A model generated the notes under the pieces. It was given only the letters and a program-made list of their open reading frames with translations, was not told the DNA's origin and made no database searches. From contig JAZQJZ010000015.1 of the NCBI GenBank assembly GCA_045541915.1, forward strand, positions 16,893-80,892: 64,000 nucleotides of DNA, in the 5' to 3' direction. The stretch comes from RGIG5579 sp045541915. Its GTDB lineage: Bacteria > Bacillota > Clostridia > Oscillospirales > SIG627. Position 1 is the stretch's first letter; each line of letters starts with the position of its first letter. This document shows positions 8,828 to 17,065 of the stretch, in pieces. The position numbers and the translations under genes are program-made.

Positions 8828-10081
8828 ATGAAAACAAAAGCACTGAGATTACACGGCGCAAACGATATTCGCCTGGAAACCATCGAGCTGCCCGAAATCG
8901 GCGAGGACGAGGTTTTGATCCGGGTAGTCAGCGACTCGGTTTGTGCCTCTACCTATAAGGCGATCAAGCAAGGCGCTACCCATAAGCGTGTGCCGGAAAA
9001 TGTAGCGCAATGCCCTGTGATCGTGGGTCACGAGCTGTGCGGCGAGATCGTACAGGTGGGTGCAAAAGAAGCAGGCAACTGGAAGGTGGGCCAAAAGGTG
9101 GTCCTGCAGCCTGCTCTGAAGCTCCCCTCCGGCTATGACCCGGGTTATTCCTACCCCTATGTGGGCGGAAACACCCAATACGCTGTGGTGCCCAAAGTGG
9201 TTTTGGAGCGAGGGTGTCTTTTGCCCTATTATGGCGACGGTTTCTTTGCCGGATCTCTGGCGGAAGCCTTCGGCTGCATCATCCGTGGCTATAAAGGCCT
9301 GTACCACACGGATTACACCAACTATGTCCGCACGGACGGTGCGAAGAAAAACGGCCGCATCGCCATCTTAGGCGGCGCAGGTCCTATGGGAATCGGCGCG
9401 GTGGAGCTGGCGCTGGGATATGCAGGTGTCAGCCAAGTGGTGGTGACCGATCTGAATCAGCAACGGCTGGACTTTGCCGCAAAGAATTGTTCCGCAGAAC
9501 GGGCAAAACAAAAGGGAGTGGAGCTGCACTACATCAACACTTCAGACCTGGAGGATCCTGCCGAATACCTTTTACAGCTTTCCGAGGGTGGCTTTGACGA
9601 TGTGTTTGTTATGGTGCCTGTGGCCCAGCTGTTTAGTATGGCCGAGCGTATTTGCGCAGAAGACGGTTGTATCAATTTTTTTGCCGGGCCGCCGGTGCAT
9701 TCCCTGCCAGGAAGTCTGAACCTATACCGAGTTCATTACGACGGTATTCACGTTGTGGGAACAGCCGGCAGCATCCCGGAGGATATGACGGATGTACTTC
9801 GTTTGATGGAGGACGACAGCATCAACCCCGGTGCACTGGTTTCTCATATTCTGGGATTAAATGCCGCCGCAGAAACACTTTTCAGTATGGAAACACCGGA
9901 CGGCGCAAAGAAAGTCTGCTACAACGAGCTGGATCTGCCCCTAACTGCCATTGCGGATTTTGAGAAACTGGGAAAAACAGACCCTATGTTTGCCCGGCTT
10001 CATGCCCTGGTGCAGCAAAACGGCGGCCTGTGGAACGCCGAAGCGGAAGCCTATCTGTTGGAAAACTGTCCCAAGCTCTAA
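8828..10081 (+). CDS. zinc-binding alcohol dehydrogenase, L-sorbose-1-phosphate reductase-like
   Basis: A 417-residue medium-chain dehydrogenase. The N-terminal domain (DEVLIRVVSDSVCASTYK, then VIVGHELCGEIVQVG) has the GHE zinc motif, and the NAD(P) Rossmann motif GGAGPMGIGAVELA is near residue 180. The Cys-Ala-Ser-Thr-Tyr-Lys block resembles SorE-type sorbose-1-phosphate reductases. GAGGAGAAAA precedes the start at 8828; upstream in-frame starts lie inside the previous gene. With a PfkB kinase next, ketose 1-phosphate to polyol phosphate chemistry is plausible. Family certain, exact substrate uncertain. Confidence 0.86.
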   Translation: MKTKALRLHGANDIRLETIELPEIGEDEVLIRVVSDSVCASTYKAIKQGATHKRVPENVAQCPVIVGHELCGEIVQVGAKEAGNWKVGQKVVLQPALKLPSGYDPGYSYPYVGGNTQYAVVPKVVLERGCLLPYYGDGFFAGSLAEAFGCIIRGYKGLYHTDYTNYVRTDGAKKNGRIAILGGAGPMGIGAVELALGYAGVSQVVVTDLNQQRLDFAAKNCSAERAKQKGVELHYINTSDLEDPAEYLLQLSEGGFDDVFVMVPVAQLFSMAERICAEDGCINFFAGPPVHSLPGSLNLYRVHYDGIHVVGTAGSIPEDMTDVLRLMEDDSINPGALVSHILGLNAAAETLFSMETPDGAKKVCYNELDLPLTAIADFEKLGKTDPMFARLHALVQQNGGLWNAEAEAYLLENCPKL

Positions 10082-10090
10082 GGAGGTACT

Positions 10091-11008
10091 ATGCGGATCT
10101 ATACACTGACGTTGAATCCTGCCTATGATGTTCACTTGTATGCAGACCATTTTGCGCCATTTCACGAAAACATCGCCACCATCCTCTCCCGGGAAGCAGG
10201 TGGCAAGGGCGTGAACATCAGCAGAGCCCTCCAGAGCGCCCATATTGCCAATACTGCGGTAATCGTGGTAGGTTTGGACAATGCGGCAGAGTATCGGCAG
10301 AAGCTTGCCCAGGCGGGTCTTTCCGTGTTGGAAATCGAAAGGCCCGGAAGGATCCGTGAGAATCTTACCCTGCATTGCGGTAACGGACCGGAAACCCGAA
10401 TCAGCTTTGCCGGTTTTACTGCAGAGGACAGCATCCTGGACGAGATATTCGCACAAATTCGTCCCGCTGGGGATACGATCCTGACTATGACAGGCCGGAT
10501 CGCAAATGGAATGTCTATGGAAGGGGTAAAGGCTTTTTTGAAAAAAGCAACAGCCTGCGGCGCCAAAATCGTGGTGGATTCCCGGTCTTTCAGCCTTTCA
10601 GATCTGGAGGATGTCAAGCCGTGGCTCATCAAGCCCAACCAAGAGGAGATATCTACCTATTGCGGTGAACCGGTAGAGGATATAGAAACCGCACTGGCAA
10701 AGGCAAAGGAGATCGCCCGTTTGGGTATTGAAAACACATTGGTTTCTATGGGTGAGCGGGGCGCGTTGCTGATCAGCGGAGAGCAAATCTTTTATGCCCA
10801 GGCTCCGCAGGTGCAGGTAGTTTCCACCATCGGCGCCGGTGACAGCGCCATTGCAGGTTTTTTGACTGCCACCGTACGCGGAGAAAACAGTGAAAGCAGA
10901 CTTGCTTCCGCCGTGGCTTTCGGAACAGCTGCCTGCCTTGCAGAGGGAACGCAGCCACCGACAGAAGAAATGATCCATAATCTGCTGCCCCAAATTCGCA
11001 TTTCATGA
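10091..11008 (+). CDS. PfkB-family kinase (1-phosphofructokinase-like)
   Basis: A 305-residue kinase with NPAYDVHL at the N-terminus, GGKGVNISRAL (about residues 38-48) and the catalytic GAGDSAIAGF near residue 250. It is the last gene of the DeoR-linked operon, with ribosome site AAGGAGG, and is followed by a strong terminator. It likely phosphorylates a ketose phosphate or related sugar produced by the dehydrogenase upstream. It is a different gene from the truncated PfkB at the left edge. Confidence 0.88.
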   Translation: MRIYTLTLNPAYDVHLYADHFAPFHENIATILSREAGGKGVNISRALQSAHIANTAVIVVGLDNAAEYRQKLAQAGLSVLEIERPGRIRENLTLHCGNGPETRISFAGFTAEDSILDEIFAQIRPAGDTILTMTGRIANGMSMEGVKAFLKKATACGAKIVVDSRSFSLSDLEDVKPWLIKPNQEEISTYCGEPVEDIETALAKAKEIARLGIENTLVSMGERGALLISGEQIFYAQAPQVQVVSTIGAGDSAIAGFLTATVRGENSESRLASAVAFGTAACLAEGTQPPTEEMIHNLLPQIRIS

Positions 11009-11042
11009 CGAACACTGTTTTTCAGACGCCAAGAATAATCAA

Positions 11043-11072
11043 AATAACCAGCCGATTTTAGGCTGGTTATTC
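11043..11072. terminator. intrinsic terminator after the PfkB operon
   Basis: AATAACCAGCC pairs with GGCTGGTTATT (11043-11071). It also lies just past the spoIVB fragment on the minus strand, so it may be the original spoIVB terminator. Confidence 0.75.
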
Positions 11073-11076
11073 TGCT

Positions 11077-11205
11077 TTATGCCGCAGCATCTAACATATT
11101 TTCGATGAAGATCCCGTAGCCGCGGGTGGGATCGCCCACCAGAACGTGGGTGACGGCTCCGATCAGCTTGCCGTCCTGGAGGATGGGCGAGCCGCTCACG
11201 AGTGT
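11077..11205 (-). pseudogene. displaced 3' end of spoIVB
   Basis: Bases 11095-11194 are identical, base for base, to 15704-15803 inside the complete spoIVB gene. The fragment encodes the C-terminal block from SGSPILQDGK to IFIEN and ends in MLDAAA and a stop. The catalytic Ser region is present, but everything before it is missing. The two copies diverge abruptly on both sides, as expected for a duplication made by insertion or recombination. Confidence 0.85.
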
Positions 11206-11298
11206 GTCAATATAGGACCAACAATCGAAGACACAGAACCGTCCCCTGTTTTCTCTGCTGCACGGAATTGACAAACAGGGTATCTTCTTTTGTCAGCA
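11195..11298. other. junction sequence with REP-like motif
   Basis: No gene is seen here. The stretch contains GACACAGAACCGTCCCCTGT at about 11228-11247, an imperfect ACAG/CTGT palindrome of the kind I associate with REP-type transposase flanks. It lies immediately next to the break point of the spoIVB duplication. Confidence 0.35.
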
Positions 11299-11511
11299 TC
11301 ACGGCATAATTATTTTTTTGAACATGCCCATCTTTTCCTTGACGGTGAGGAGGCGGTTGACTGCGTCGTCCAGCCGTTCCATGCTGCCGCAGCCGTTTTC
11401 AAAGTCAGAGGTAATCAACAAGGGGATATCCGCGTTGTCGATAATTGGGAAATGGTTTCCCGTGCTTTTTCAAGTGGCGTGTCCTCTGCCTCTGTAATGA
11501 TCTCACCGCTT
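11299..11511 (-). pseudogene. remnant of a GH3 beta-N-acetylglucosaminidase (NagZ-like)
   Basis: On the minus strand one frame reads EDTPLEKARETISQL, then after a one-base shift DNADIPLLITSDFENGCGSM, the conserved GH3 hexosaminidase strand, and then RLDDAVNRLLTVKEKMGMF, the GH3 domain end. The middle of the gene is deleted and the frame is broken. It directly follows the glycoside hydrolase of the murQ operon, matching the known grouping of nagZ with murQ. Confidence 0.7.
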
Positions 11512-11513
11512 GA

Positions 11514-13556
11514 TTACTTGAAAAGAATTAAGGCGTAGGAACAGTTTTCCGGCAGGCTGATCTGCCATGTGCAGCCTGCCTGTGTAACGGTGGCCGCTTC
11601 CTCGTTGAAGGGGGCATATACTGTGGGGATCTTGTCCGTTTGAATGTGGATATTGCCATCCACGCCGATAGGCACAATGCTTGTCAGCAAATTTACGCGG
11701 CTGCGGTGGGTGCGGATAGAATCCAGTTTGTGGTCGATATCCACATGATAGTCTTCTGCCAGCAGCTGTACGATGATGGCATCCCCGTCACGGCGTATGG
11801 TGGAAAGATAACCTGCTGCCTTGGTGACAGTAACGGGCATGGGTTGCACCATGGAACGTACCAATGCCAGCAGCTGATTGCGGTTGGTATCGCCCAGCCG
11901 GTGTGGGTGGTAGAAAATGCCGTTTTCCGGCTGCTGCCACACATCCGGATCATCGGAATGGTTGATCTGTGTGGTTCTGCACCAATCCGGTAGCTTCACA
12001 TGAATTCCATCGGGGACGGTGGTAAAGAATTCTGCACTTGGAATATCCAGTCGATTGGGAAGCTTCCAGCTGTTTTTACAGACGGAAACCGCGGTAGGAC
12101 CGTAGATAATCACTTTGCCGCCTGCGGCAAGGTAGCGCGCCATGGCGGCATGCTCTTCGCCGGTCATCTGTGCCACGCCGGCAAGAAGGATCACGGGATA
12201 AGTAGCCGCATTTTCCGGAAATGCGAACACAGTATGGGGATATAGACCATTGGCAAACAGAAGATGCAGCGTGTCGCCATAGTCCTTGTAATAGCCTTTG
12301 TTCAAACTGCCGTAGAGGGTGTGGTTGCGGGTTTCGTAAGAGAAATACACACCGAGCTGTCCTACACTTTCGCCACAGAACAGCTCCGGATGGGCGTCTT
12401 CAAAGCCGAAAGCCTGACCTACGATATCCTCCTCGTCGGGTAAGGTGTTGAGAATGTGCCACGGAAGACCCAGACGTGTTTTCAGCGTGCCGATCCATGC
12501 GTCCGCATCCAGCATTTTTGCGGTTGCCCACACATGGTTGGCTGCTGCGGTGCTGTGGGCAAAGCCGGTACAGAAGGCTCTTACACCCCTTTCACGGGCA
12601 GCTGCCTGATGGTGGGAGGAGTTGATCAGTCGACGGGGAATGGGAACATTTACGGTTTTTGGATCATGTTTATAGGGCGGTGTGTTACCGCTGAGTTCCA
12701 TATTCACATAGTTCCAACCGCGCAGGAAGCTACGGGCATCGGTAGCGGTCATGACTGCCGCGGAAGAGGCGGAGGCAGCACCGCAGCCGGTGAGGACAAA
12801 GTCCTCCGGCAGCACTTTGCGCAGATCTTCGTAAAATCCTCCCCCTGCATCGAAACGCATATTGATCCACTCATTCCATGCAGGATTCTCCCAGTTGCCC
12901 CAAAAAGAGGTATCCCCCACCGGGGGAAGGTCCATTCCTGCTCTGCGCTGCAGCTCGGCACGGCAGTGGCTGCAGCCGCAGGCGTTGTGATGCATATAGT
13001 ATAAAGCATCGTCGGCACTGAGACCGTCGATACCGGTCTCAGTGATGAGATATTTCACATAATCCTGATAAGCCTCCCGAAAGTCCGGATTCCGAGGGCA
13101 AAAGCCTTCGGCGGTGTACTGGGGAAACCACAGGGGCTTTCCGGTCTTTACATCTATCATTCGCCAATCGTTGAGCCGCTTACCTTTGTAGTGCCAGTCT
13201 GCAGCCGCCTCAAATGTCGGGCTGAAGGGCAGATGGGGGCCGCTATCCAGCATCACATGGCGCATTTCCTGACGGGTGCTGTAGCGGTGTACCAAATTTA
13301 CGGAATGGTGGTCGAATAGCTTGATGCCGTATTTGTGCAGTTCCTCTGCTACCGTGGCAATATAGTCGTGGAGCAGGGGAAATACCGGCATAAAATCCCA
13401 CCGAAAGTGGGTGCCGAAGAGCATGGCCGCGGATACATGGGCATTGGCAAATCCCTCAGCCCGCGCCTTGATCTTGTCCATATTGTCAGAATCCGGCCAT
13501 TGTAGATCATTCCAGTGGATCCACCATGAAGCAATGCGGTGGTGTTCGTTTTTCAT
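11514..13556 (-). CDS. putative glycoside hydrolase (GH42/GHL-like TIM barrel)
   Basis: About 680 residues. A TIM-barrel-like half contains DGLSADDALYYMHH followed by a cysteine cluster CGCSHCRAEL, as in GH42-like and GHL6 hypothetical hydrolases. The later part (AAMARYLAAGGKVIIYGP) resembles a beta-galactosidase trimerisation domain. The start at 13556 has AAGGAGAT upstream and lies one base beyond the murQ stop; the longer frame to 13634 overlaps murQ and is rejected. No signal peptide is seen. The context of N-acetylmuramate recycling suggests action on an amino-sugar glycoside; this is inference. Confidence 0.75.
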   Translation of the reverse strand: MKNEHHRIASWWIHWNDLQWPDSDNMDKIKARAEGFANAHVSAAMLFGTHFRWDFMPVFPLLHDYIATVAEELHKYGIKLFDHHSVNLVHRYSTRQEMRHVMLDSGPHLPFSPTFEAAADWHYKGKRLNDWRMIDVKTGKPLWFPQYTAEGFCPRNPDFREAYQDYVKYLITETGIDGLSADDALYYMHHNACGCSHCRAELQRRAGMDLPPVGDTSFWGNWENPAWNEWINMRFDAGGGFYEDLRKVLPEDFVLTGCGAASASSAAVMTATDARSFLRGWNYVNMELSGNTPPYKHDPKTVNVPIPRRLINSSHHQAAARERGVRAFCTGFAHSTAAANHVWATAKMLDADAWIGTLKTRLGLPWHILNTLPDEEDIVGQAFGFEDAHPELFCGESVGQLGVYFSYETRNHTLYGSLNKGYYKDYGDTLHLLFANGLYPHTVFAFPENAATYPVILLAGVAQMTGEEHAAMARYLAAGGKVIIYGPTAVSVCKNSWKLPNRLDIPSAEFFTTVPDGIHVKLPDWCRTTQINHSDDPDVWQQPENGIFYHPHRLGDTNRNQLLALVRSMVQPMPVTVTKAAGYLSTIRRDGDAIIVQLLAEDYHVDIDHKLDSIRTHRSRVNLLTSIVPIGVDGNIHIQTDKIPTVYAPFNEEAATVTQAGCTWQISLPENCSYALILFK

Positions 13557-13557
13557 A

Positions 13558-14379
13558 TCAGATCTCCTTCTTCCAAAGTTGCAGAGCATCCCGGATGATC
13601 CAGTTGCTCCTTTCCAGCAGATCGGTGGCAGCATCCTCGCTATAATCGGTGATCTGGCTGACGATGCGGATCACCCGCCCCCGAAGCTTGATGTTGGAGG
13701 GCTTGAGGTTGATCATCATGTTTTCATAAACCTTTCCCGTTTTTGCCATGGCGCATGTAGTAAGCGTATTAAGAACGATCTTTTGTGCCGTTCCCGCTTT
13801 AAGACGTGTTGAGCCGGTTAGAACCTCTGCACCCGTATCTGTAAAAATCTGAATATCTGCTGTATTTAGTATTTTGGTGTGGGGATTGCTGCTTATTCCT
13901 ACTGTTACGGCCCCAAGCTTTTTTGCAGCTTCGAGCGCACCCACCACATAAGCCGCATTTCCCGCTGCGGATATTCCAACCACAACATCCACAGATCTGA
14001 CACCGTATTCGGTGACTACTTCACGGCCTTTTTCGTATTTATCCTCTTCATTTTCTCCGGCGCGGAACATTCTTTCCTTTCCGCCTGCTATGATCCCCTG
14101 AACCTGCTCGTAGGAAACACCAAAAGTCGGTGGGCACTCTGCGGCATCAAGAACGCCGAGCCTGCCCGACGTTCCTGCACCGATATAGAAAACACGTCCG
14201 CCTTTTTCAAAGGCGGCGGCAATCGCATCAACCGCCCGGGCAATTGCAGGTGCAGAATCTTCAACGGCTTTTACCGCATCATAATTTGCCGTAATAACAA
14301 GCCTTGCCATATCTTCGGAATTCATTTGATCCATACGCATACTGGCGGGGTTTCTCATTTCCGTTTTTGATAGACTCAT
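13558..14379 (-). CDS. murQ: N-acetylmuramic acid 6-phosphate etherase
   Basis: A 273-residue SIS-domain protein. It cleaves the D-lactyl ether of MurNAc-6-phosphate to give GlcNAc-6-phosphate in the cytosol. The sugar-phosphate loop GAGTSGRLGVLDAAECPPTFG (partial: GAGTSGRLGVLDAAE) is at about residues 68-88, with the catalytic Glu in that block, and TGSTRLKAGTAQK lies in the C-terminal half. It is slightly shorter than usual (about 300). ATGA overlap with the upstream kinase gene supports an operon that supplies MurNAc-6-phosphate and cleaves it. Confidence 0.95.
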   Translation of the reverse strand: MSLSKTEMRNPASMRMDQMNSEDMARLVITANYDAVKAVEDSAPAIARAVDAIAAAFEKGGRVFYIGAGTSGRLGVLDAAECPPTFGVSYEQVQGIIAGGKERMFRAGENEEDKYEKGREVVTEYGVRSVDVVVGISAAGNAAYVVGALEAAKKLGAVTVGISSNPHTKILNTADIQIFTDTGAEVLTGSTRLKAGTAQKIVLNTLTTCAMAKTGKVYENMMINLKPSNIKLRGRVIRIVSQITDYSEDAATDLLERSNWIIRDALQLWKKEI

Positions 14380-15533
14380 TGCTTTATTCCTCCGTAGTTT
14401 TTTTTGAAATTCTCGTAAAAATCATTCGATATCCCACAGGCCGCTATGGAACAGGCTTTTTTACAGGCACCGTATATGGGAGGAAGCTTACTTACAAGTA
14501 ATTTTACATCGCTATATTGACTGATAAATTCCGTAATGATATCCTCGTAGTGCTCAAACAGTCCGCCGCTCGCAATAGCGATAGGATTCGCTGCGTAAAG
14601 CTTCACTCCCGCATTTAACAGTTCTGCCAACGCTTTTGCATTTCCGGCAATGATTTCTTTGGCTTTTTCATCGCCTTGTTTGAAAGCATCAAAAACAATA
14701 GGAGCAAAACTTGCTATATAGGGCTTCCCTTCATTATAAATCGTATTGATATGTTCCCATACGCTGTCAGTGTTCAGCTTCTGGTAAAGCATACTGCTCA
14801 TTAACGAATGGTTCTCCTTCATATCCTCTTCGCGCAACGCCTCCCGAATCGCATCTCTGCCAATATCATAAGCACTGCCGGCACCGTCAAGAAGATACCC
14901 CCATCCGCCAAGACGTTTGTATGAATCCCCGTCTTTGACAAAGATCACCGATCCGGTGCCGCTGATAACAGCCATATCTGCTCTTTCATCCAGAGCAAAA
15001 AGATTAAAGGAATCGTTTTTTATTTGTATCTCTGTTTGTTGATACCGTCTTTTTAATTCTGCAGATAATCGTTTTGCATAATCTCCCGCAGATATTCCCG
15101 CGATTCCGCAGAATATGCTTTTAACGGAATGAAATTCTGTAAGAATATCGCCAATCCCATCGACAAGTATTGAAAGCATTGCAGAATACCCGATATCGTT
15201 CGGGTTACATCCGCTTTTTACAATGCGCTTAAGTACATATCCTTCTGAAGACACAAGTACAAATTCGGTTTTCGTTCCACCGCCGTCAATCCCCAAAAAC
15301 AAATCGTCGCTTTGCTTGCGAAGAAGGTCATCCACCAATATACCAAAATATGCGGCAATATTTATCAGATTTTCAAGTTCGGGCGGGGCAATCCCCCGTT
15401 CCCAATTGGATACTGCTTGAAAACTTACTCCCAGAATATCGGCAAATTCATTTTGAGTTAATTCTCGTTGTTTTCGTAATTCACGGATATTTGTTCCAAG
15501 CGCTTCTGTATTAAGCAAAATCTGTTCCTCCAT
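14376..15533 (-). CDS. HTH-XRE domain fused to a BadF/BcrA-type amino-sugar kinase (MurK-like)
   Basis: A 385-residue two-domain protein. Residues 10-70 form an XRE helix-turn-helix (ELTQNEFADILGVSFQAVSNWERG). From residue 80 the ATPase domain begins with GIDGGGTKTEF, then ISGTGS and GGWGYLLDGAGSAYDIG, all typical of GlcNAc/MurNAc kinases. MurK of Clostridium is the known partner of MurQ. Either this protein is both kinase and DNA-binding regulator, or one half is vestigial; kinase motifs look intact. ATG at 15533 lacks a ribosome site; GGAGG at 15528-15532 could instead serve a TTG at 15518. Confidence 0.87.
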   Translation of the reverse strand: MEEQILLNTEALGTNIRELRKQRELTQNEFADILGVSFQAVSNWERGIAPPELENLINIAAYFGILVDDLLRKQSDDLFLGIDGGGTKTEFVLVSSEGYVLKRIVKSGCNPNDIGYSAMLSILVDGIGDILTEFHSVKSIFCGIAGISAGDYAKRLSAELKRRYQQTEIQIKNDSFNLFALDERADMAVISGTGSVIFVKDGDSYKRLGGWGYLLDGAGSAYDIGRDAIREALREEDMKENHSLMSSMLYQKLNTDSVWEHINTIYNEGKPYIASFAPIVFDAFKQGDEKAKEIIAGNAKALAELLNAGVKLYAANPIAIASGGLFEHYEDIITEFISQYSDVKLLVSKLPPIYGACKKACSIAACGISNDFYENFKKNYGGIKQ

Positions 15534-15551
15534 GTATACATTTTATAATTG

Positions 15552-15580
15552 ATTATAACAAATATAAATAGAAATATCAA
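15552..15580 (-). promoter_or_regulatory. sigma-A promoter of the kinase-murQ operon
   Basis: On the minus strand TTGATA, 17-base spacer, TATAAT. The -10 box ends about 18 bases from the first ATG, which gives a very short 5' UTR. Confidence 0.7.
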
Positions 15581-15623
15581 ACAAGTGTTCATTGATATTT
15601 ACGTTAAACTCAACGAATAATTG

Positions 15624-15667
15624 AAAAAGCGATATCAAGCTCGGGGAGAGGACTGATATCGCTTTTT
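15624..15667. terminator. bidirectional terminator after spoIVB
   Basis: AAAAAGCGATATC pairs with GATATCGCTTTTT across a GC-rich loop. It follows the spoIVB stop codon on the minus strand. Confidence 0.75.
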
Positions 15668-15685
15668 GTATTTATGATGCTTTTG

Positions 15686-16882
15686 CTATTGGGCTGCCGA
15701 GATCATATTTTCGATGAAGATCCCGTAGCCGCGGGTGGGATCGCCCACCAGAACGTGGGTGACGGCTCCGATCAGCTTGCCGTCCTGGAGGATGGGCGAG
15801 CCGGACATTCCTTGAATGATGCCGCCGGTTTTTTCCAGAAGTTCGGGGTCGGTGATGCGAAGAATAAAGTTTTTGGTGTCCCGATCCTTTCCGATGATCT
15901 CCTCGATTTGAATTTCATATTCTTTTTTTACGTTGTTGTCCAGGGTGCAGAAAATGGTAGCACTGCCGGTTTTGACCTGGTCCTTCAGACCAATGGGCAC
16001 GGTGCGCTCCTTGTTGCAGGGGGAGGTGAGGGTGCCGAAAACGCCGTAAGGTGTATTGGCCGTCAGAGACCCGATCTCGTCCTTTTCCAATTTTCCATGG
16101 ATCTCACCGGGAGAACCGTTTAATCCCTTTTGAATGCTTTCCACTGTGGCCGGGCACACCGAGCCGGAGCGCAAGGGGAAGACTGCACCGCTTTCGCTGT
16201 CGCAGACTGCGTGCCCCAGCCCTGCAAAGGAGCCGGTGACCGGATCCCGGAAGGTGACCGTACCAATGCCGGCAGCGCCGTCGCGAATCCACAGTCCGGC
16301 CTTGTACCCGCTTTGATCGGCGGCAAGGGCCGGGGTCAGGGTCAGAGAAAGGCTTTTACCCTGACGGGTCACCTCCAGACGGATCTTGCCGCCACCGCTT
16401 TTGGATATGATTTTGGCAAGGTCGGTGGCGCTTTTCAGCTCCACCCCGTCTGCGCGCAGCAAAACATCGCCCTTTTGAAGGCCGGCTTTTTCTCCGGGAG
16501 AGATACTGCCGGAGGAGGTCTCCACCGAGGCCACTGCCGTCACCAAAAGGCCGTTTGTATTGATCCGAAGGCCAAAGAGCTCCCCGCCGCAAACCACTTC
16601 CGTTTTGGGATAATAGTTGACTTCAAGCTCCTTGATCGGCAAAAAGCCGAAGGCTAGAAGGCGACAGTCCTTTGTTGTGACGGGAGAAGAGTCAAGGGAT
16701 GAAAAGACGGCTTTTTCCTGTTCCTCGGAAACGGAAAAGCAAAGCCGGCTCTCCGGCTTCTCTCCGTGAAACTGGCTGATGGTATCCGGATACAGGAAAT
16801 CGCCCAGTCCGAAAAGAGTAAGAAATACAAAATAGAGGACCATGACAAGGGAAAGAATGATTTTTGCCGTTTTGCACATCAT
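15686..16882 (-). CDS. spoIVB: SpoIVB serine peptidase
   Basis: A 398-residue sporulation protease made in the forespore; it signals to the SpoIVFB complex so that pro-sigma-K is processed in the mother cell. One N-terminal membrane anchor (residues 5-25), a PDZ domain (about 100-185), then the S55 peptidase domain with candidate catalytic His in GLGHAVCD (about 223), Asp in ITDPEL (about 341) and Ser in GMSGSPI (about 358). GAGGGAG precedes ATG at 16882. The last residues (MISAAQ) differ from those of the displaced fragment at 11077 (MLDAAA), suggesting that the 3' end was rewritten. Confidence 0.95.
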   Translation of the reverse strand: MMCKTAKIILSLVMVLYFVFLTLFGLGDFLYPDTISQFHGEKPESRLCFSVSEEQEKAVFSSLDSSPVTTKDCRLLAFGFLPIKELEVNYYPKTEVVCGGELFGLRINTNGLLVTAVASVETSSGSISPGEKAGLQKGDVLLRADGVELKSATDLAKIISKSGGGKIRLEVTRQGKSLSLTLTPALAADQSGYKAGLWIRDGAAGIGTVTFRDPVTGSFAGLGHAVCDSESGAVFPLRSGSVCPATVESIQKGLNGSPGEIHGKLEKDEIGSLTANTPYGVFGTLTSPCNKERTVPIGLKDQVKTGSATIFCTLDNNVKKEYEIQIEEIIGKDRDTKNFILRITDPELLEKTGGIIQGMSGSPILQDGKLIGAVTHVLVGDPTRGYGIFIENMISAAQ

Positions 16883-17007
16883 GCTTTGCTCCCTCTTGTT
16901 TTTGTCTTTTTCAGACATCAATAATTTGCGCAAAAGAAGCAAAAATATGTTTTAATAAAATTGGTTTAAGAAAAAGAGTCTTCCTTGAGAAATTTGCACT
17001 TTTTTTA

Positions 17008-17036
17008 TTGAATTTGACAGTTTTCTATGGTAGAAT
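17008..17036 (+). promoter_or_regulatory. sigma-A promoter of the membrane protein gene at 17066
   Basis: TTGAAT, 17-base spacer, TAGAAT (17031-17036), 30 bases before the start codon. Confidence 0.55.
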
Positions 17037-17065
17037 ATTCTTGCAAAACGAAAGGAGTCTTTATC

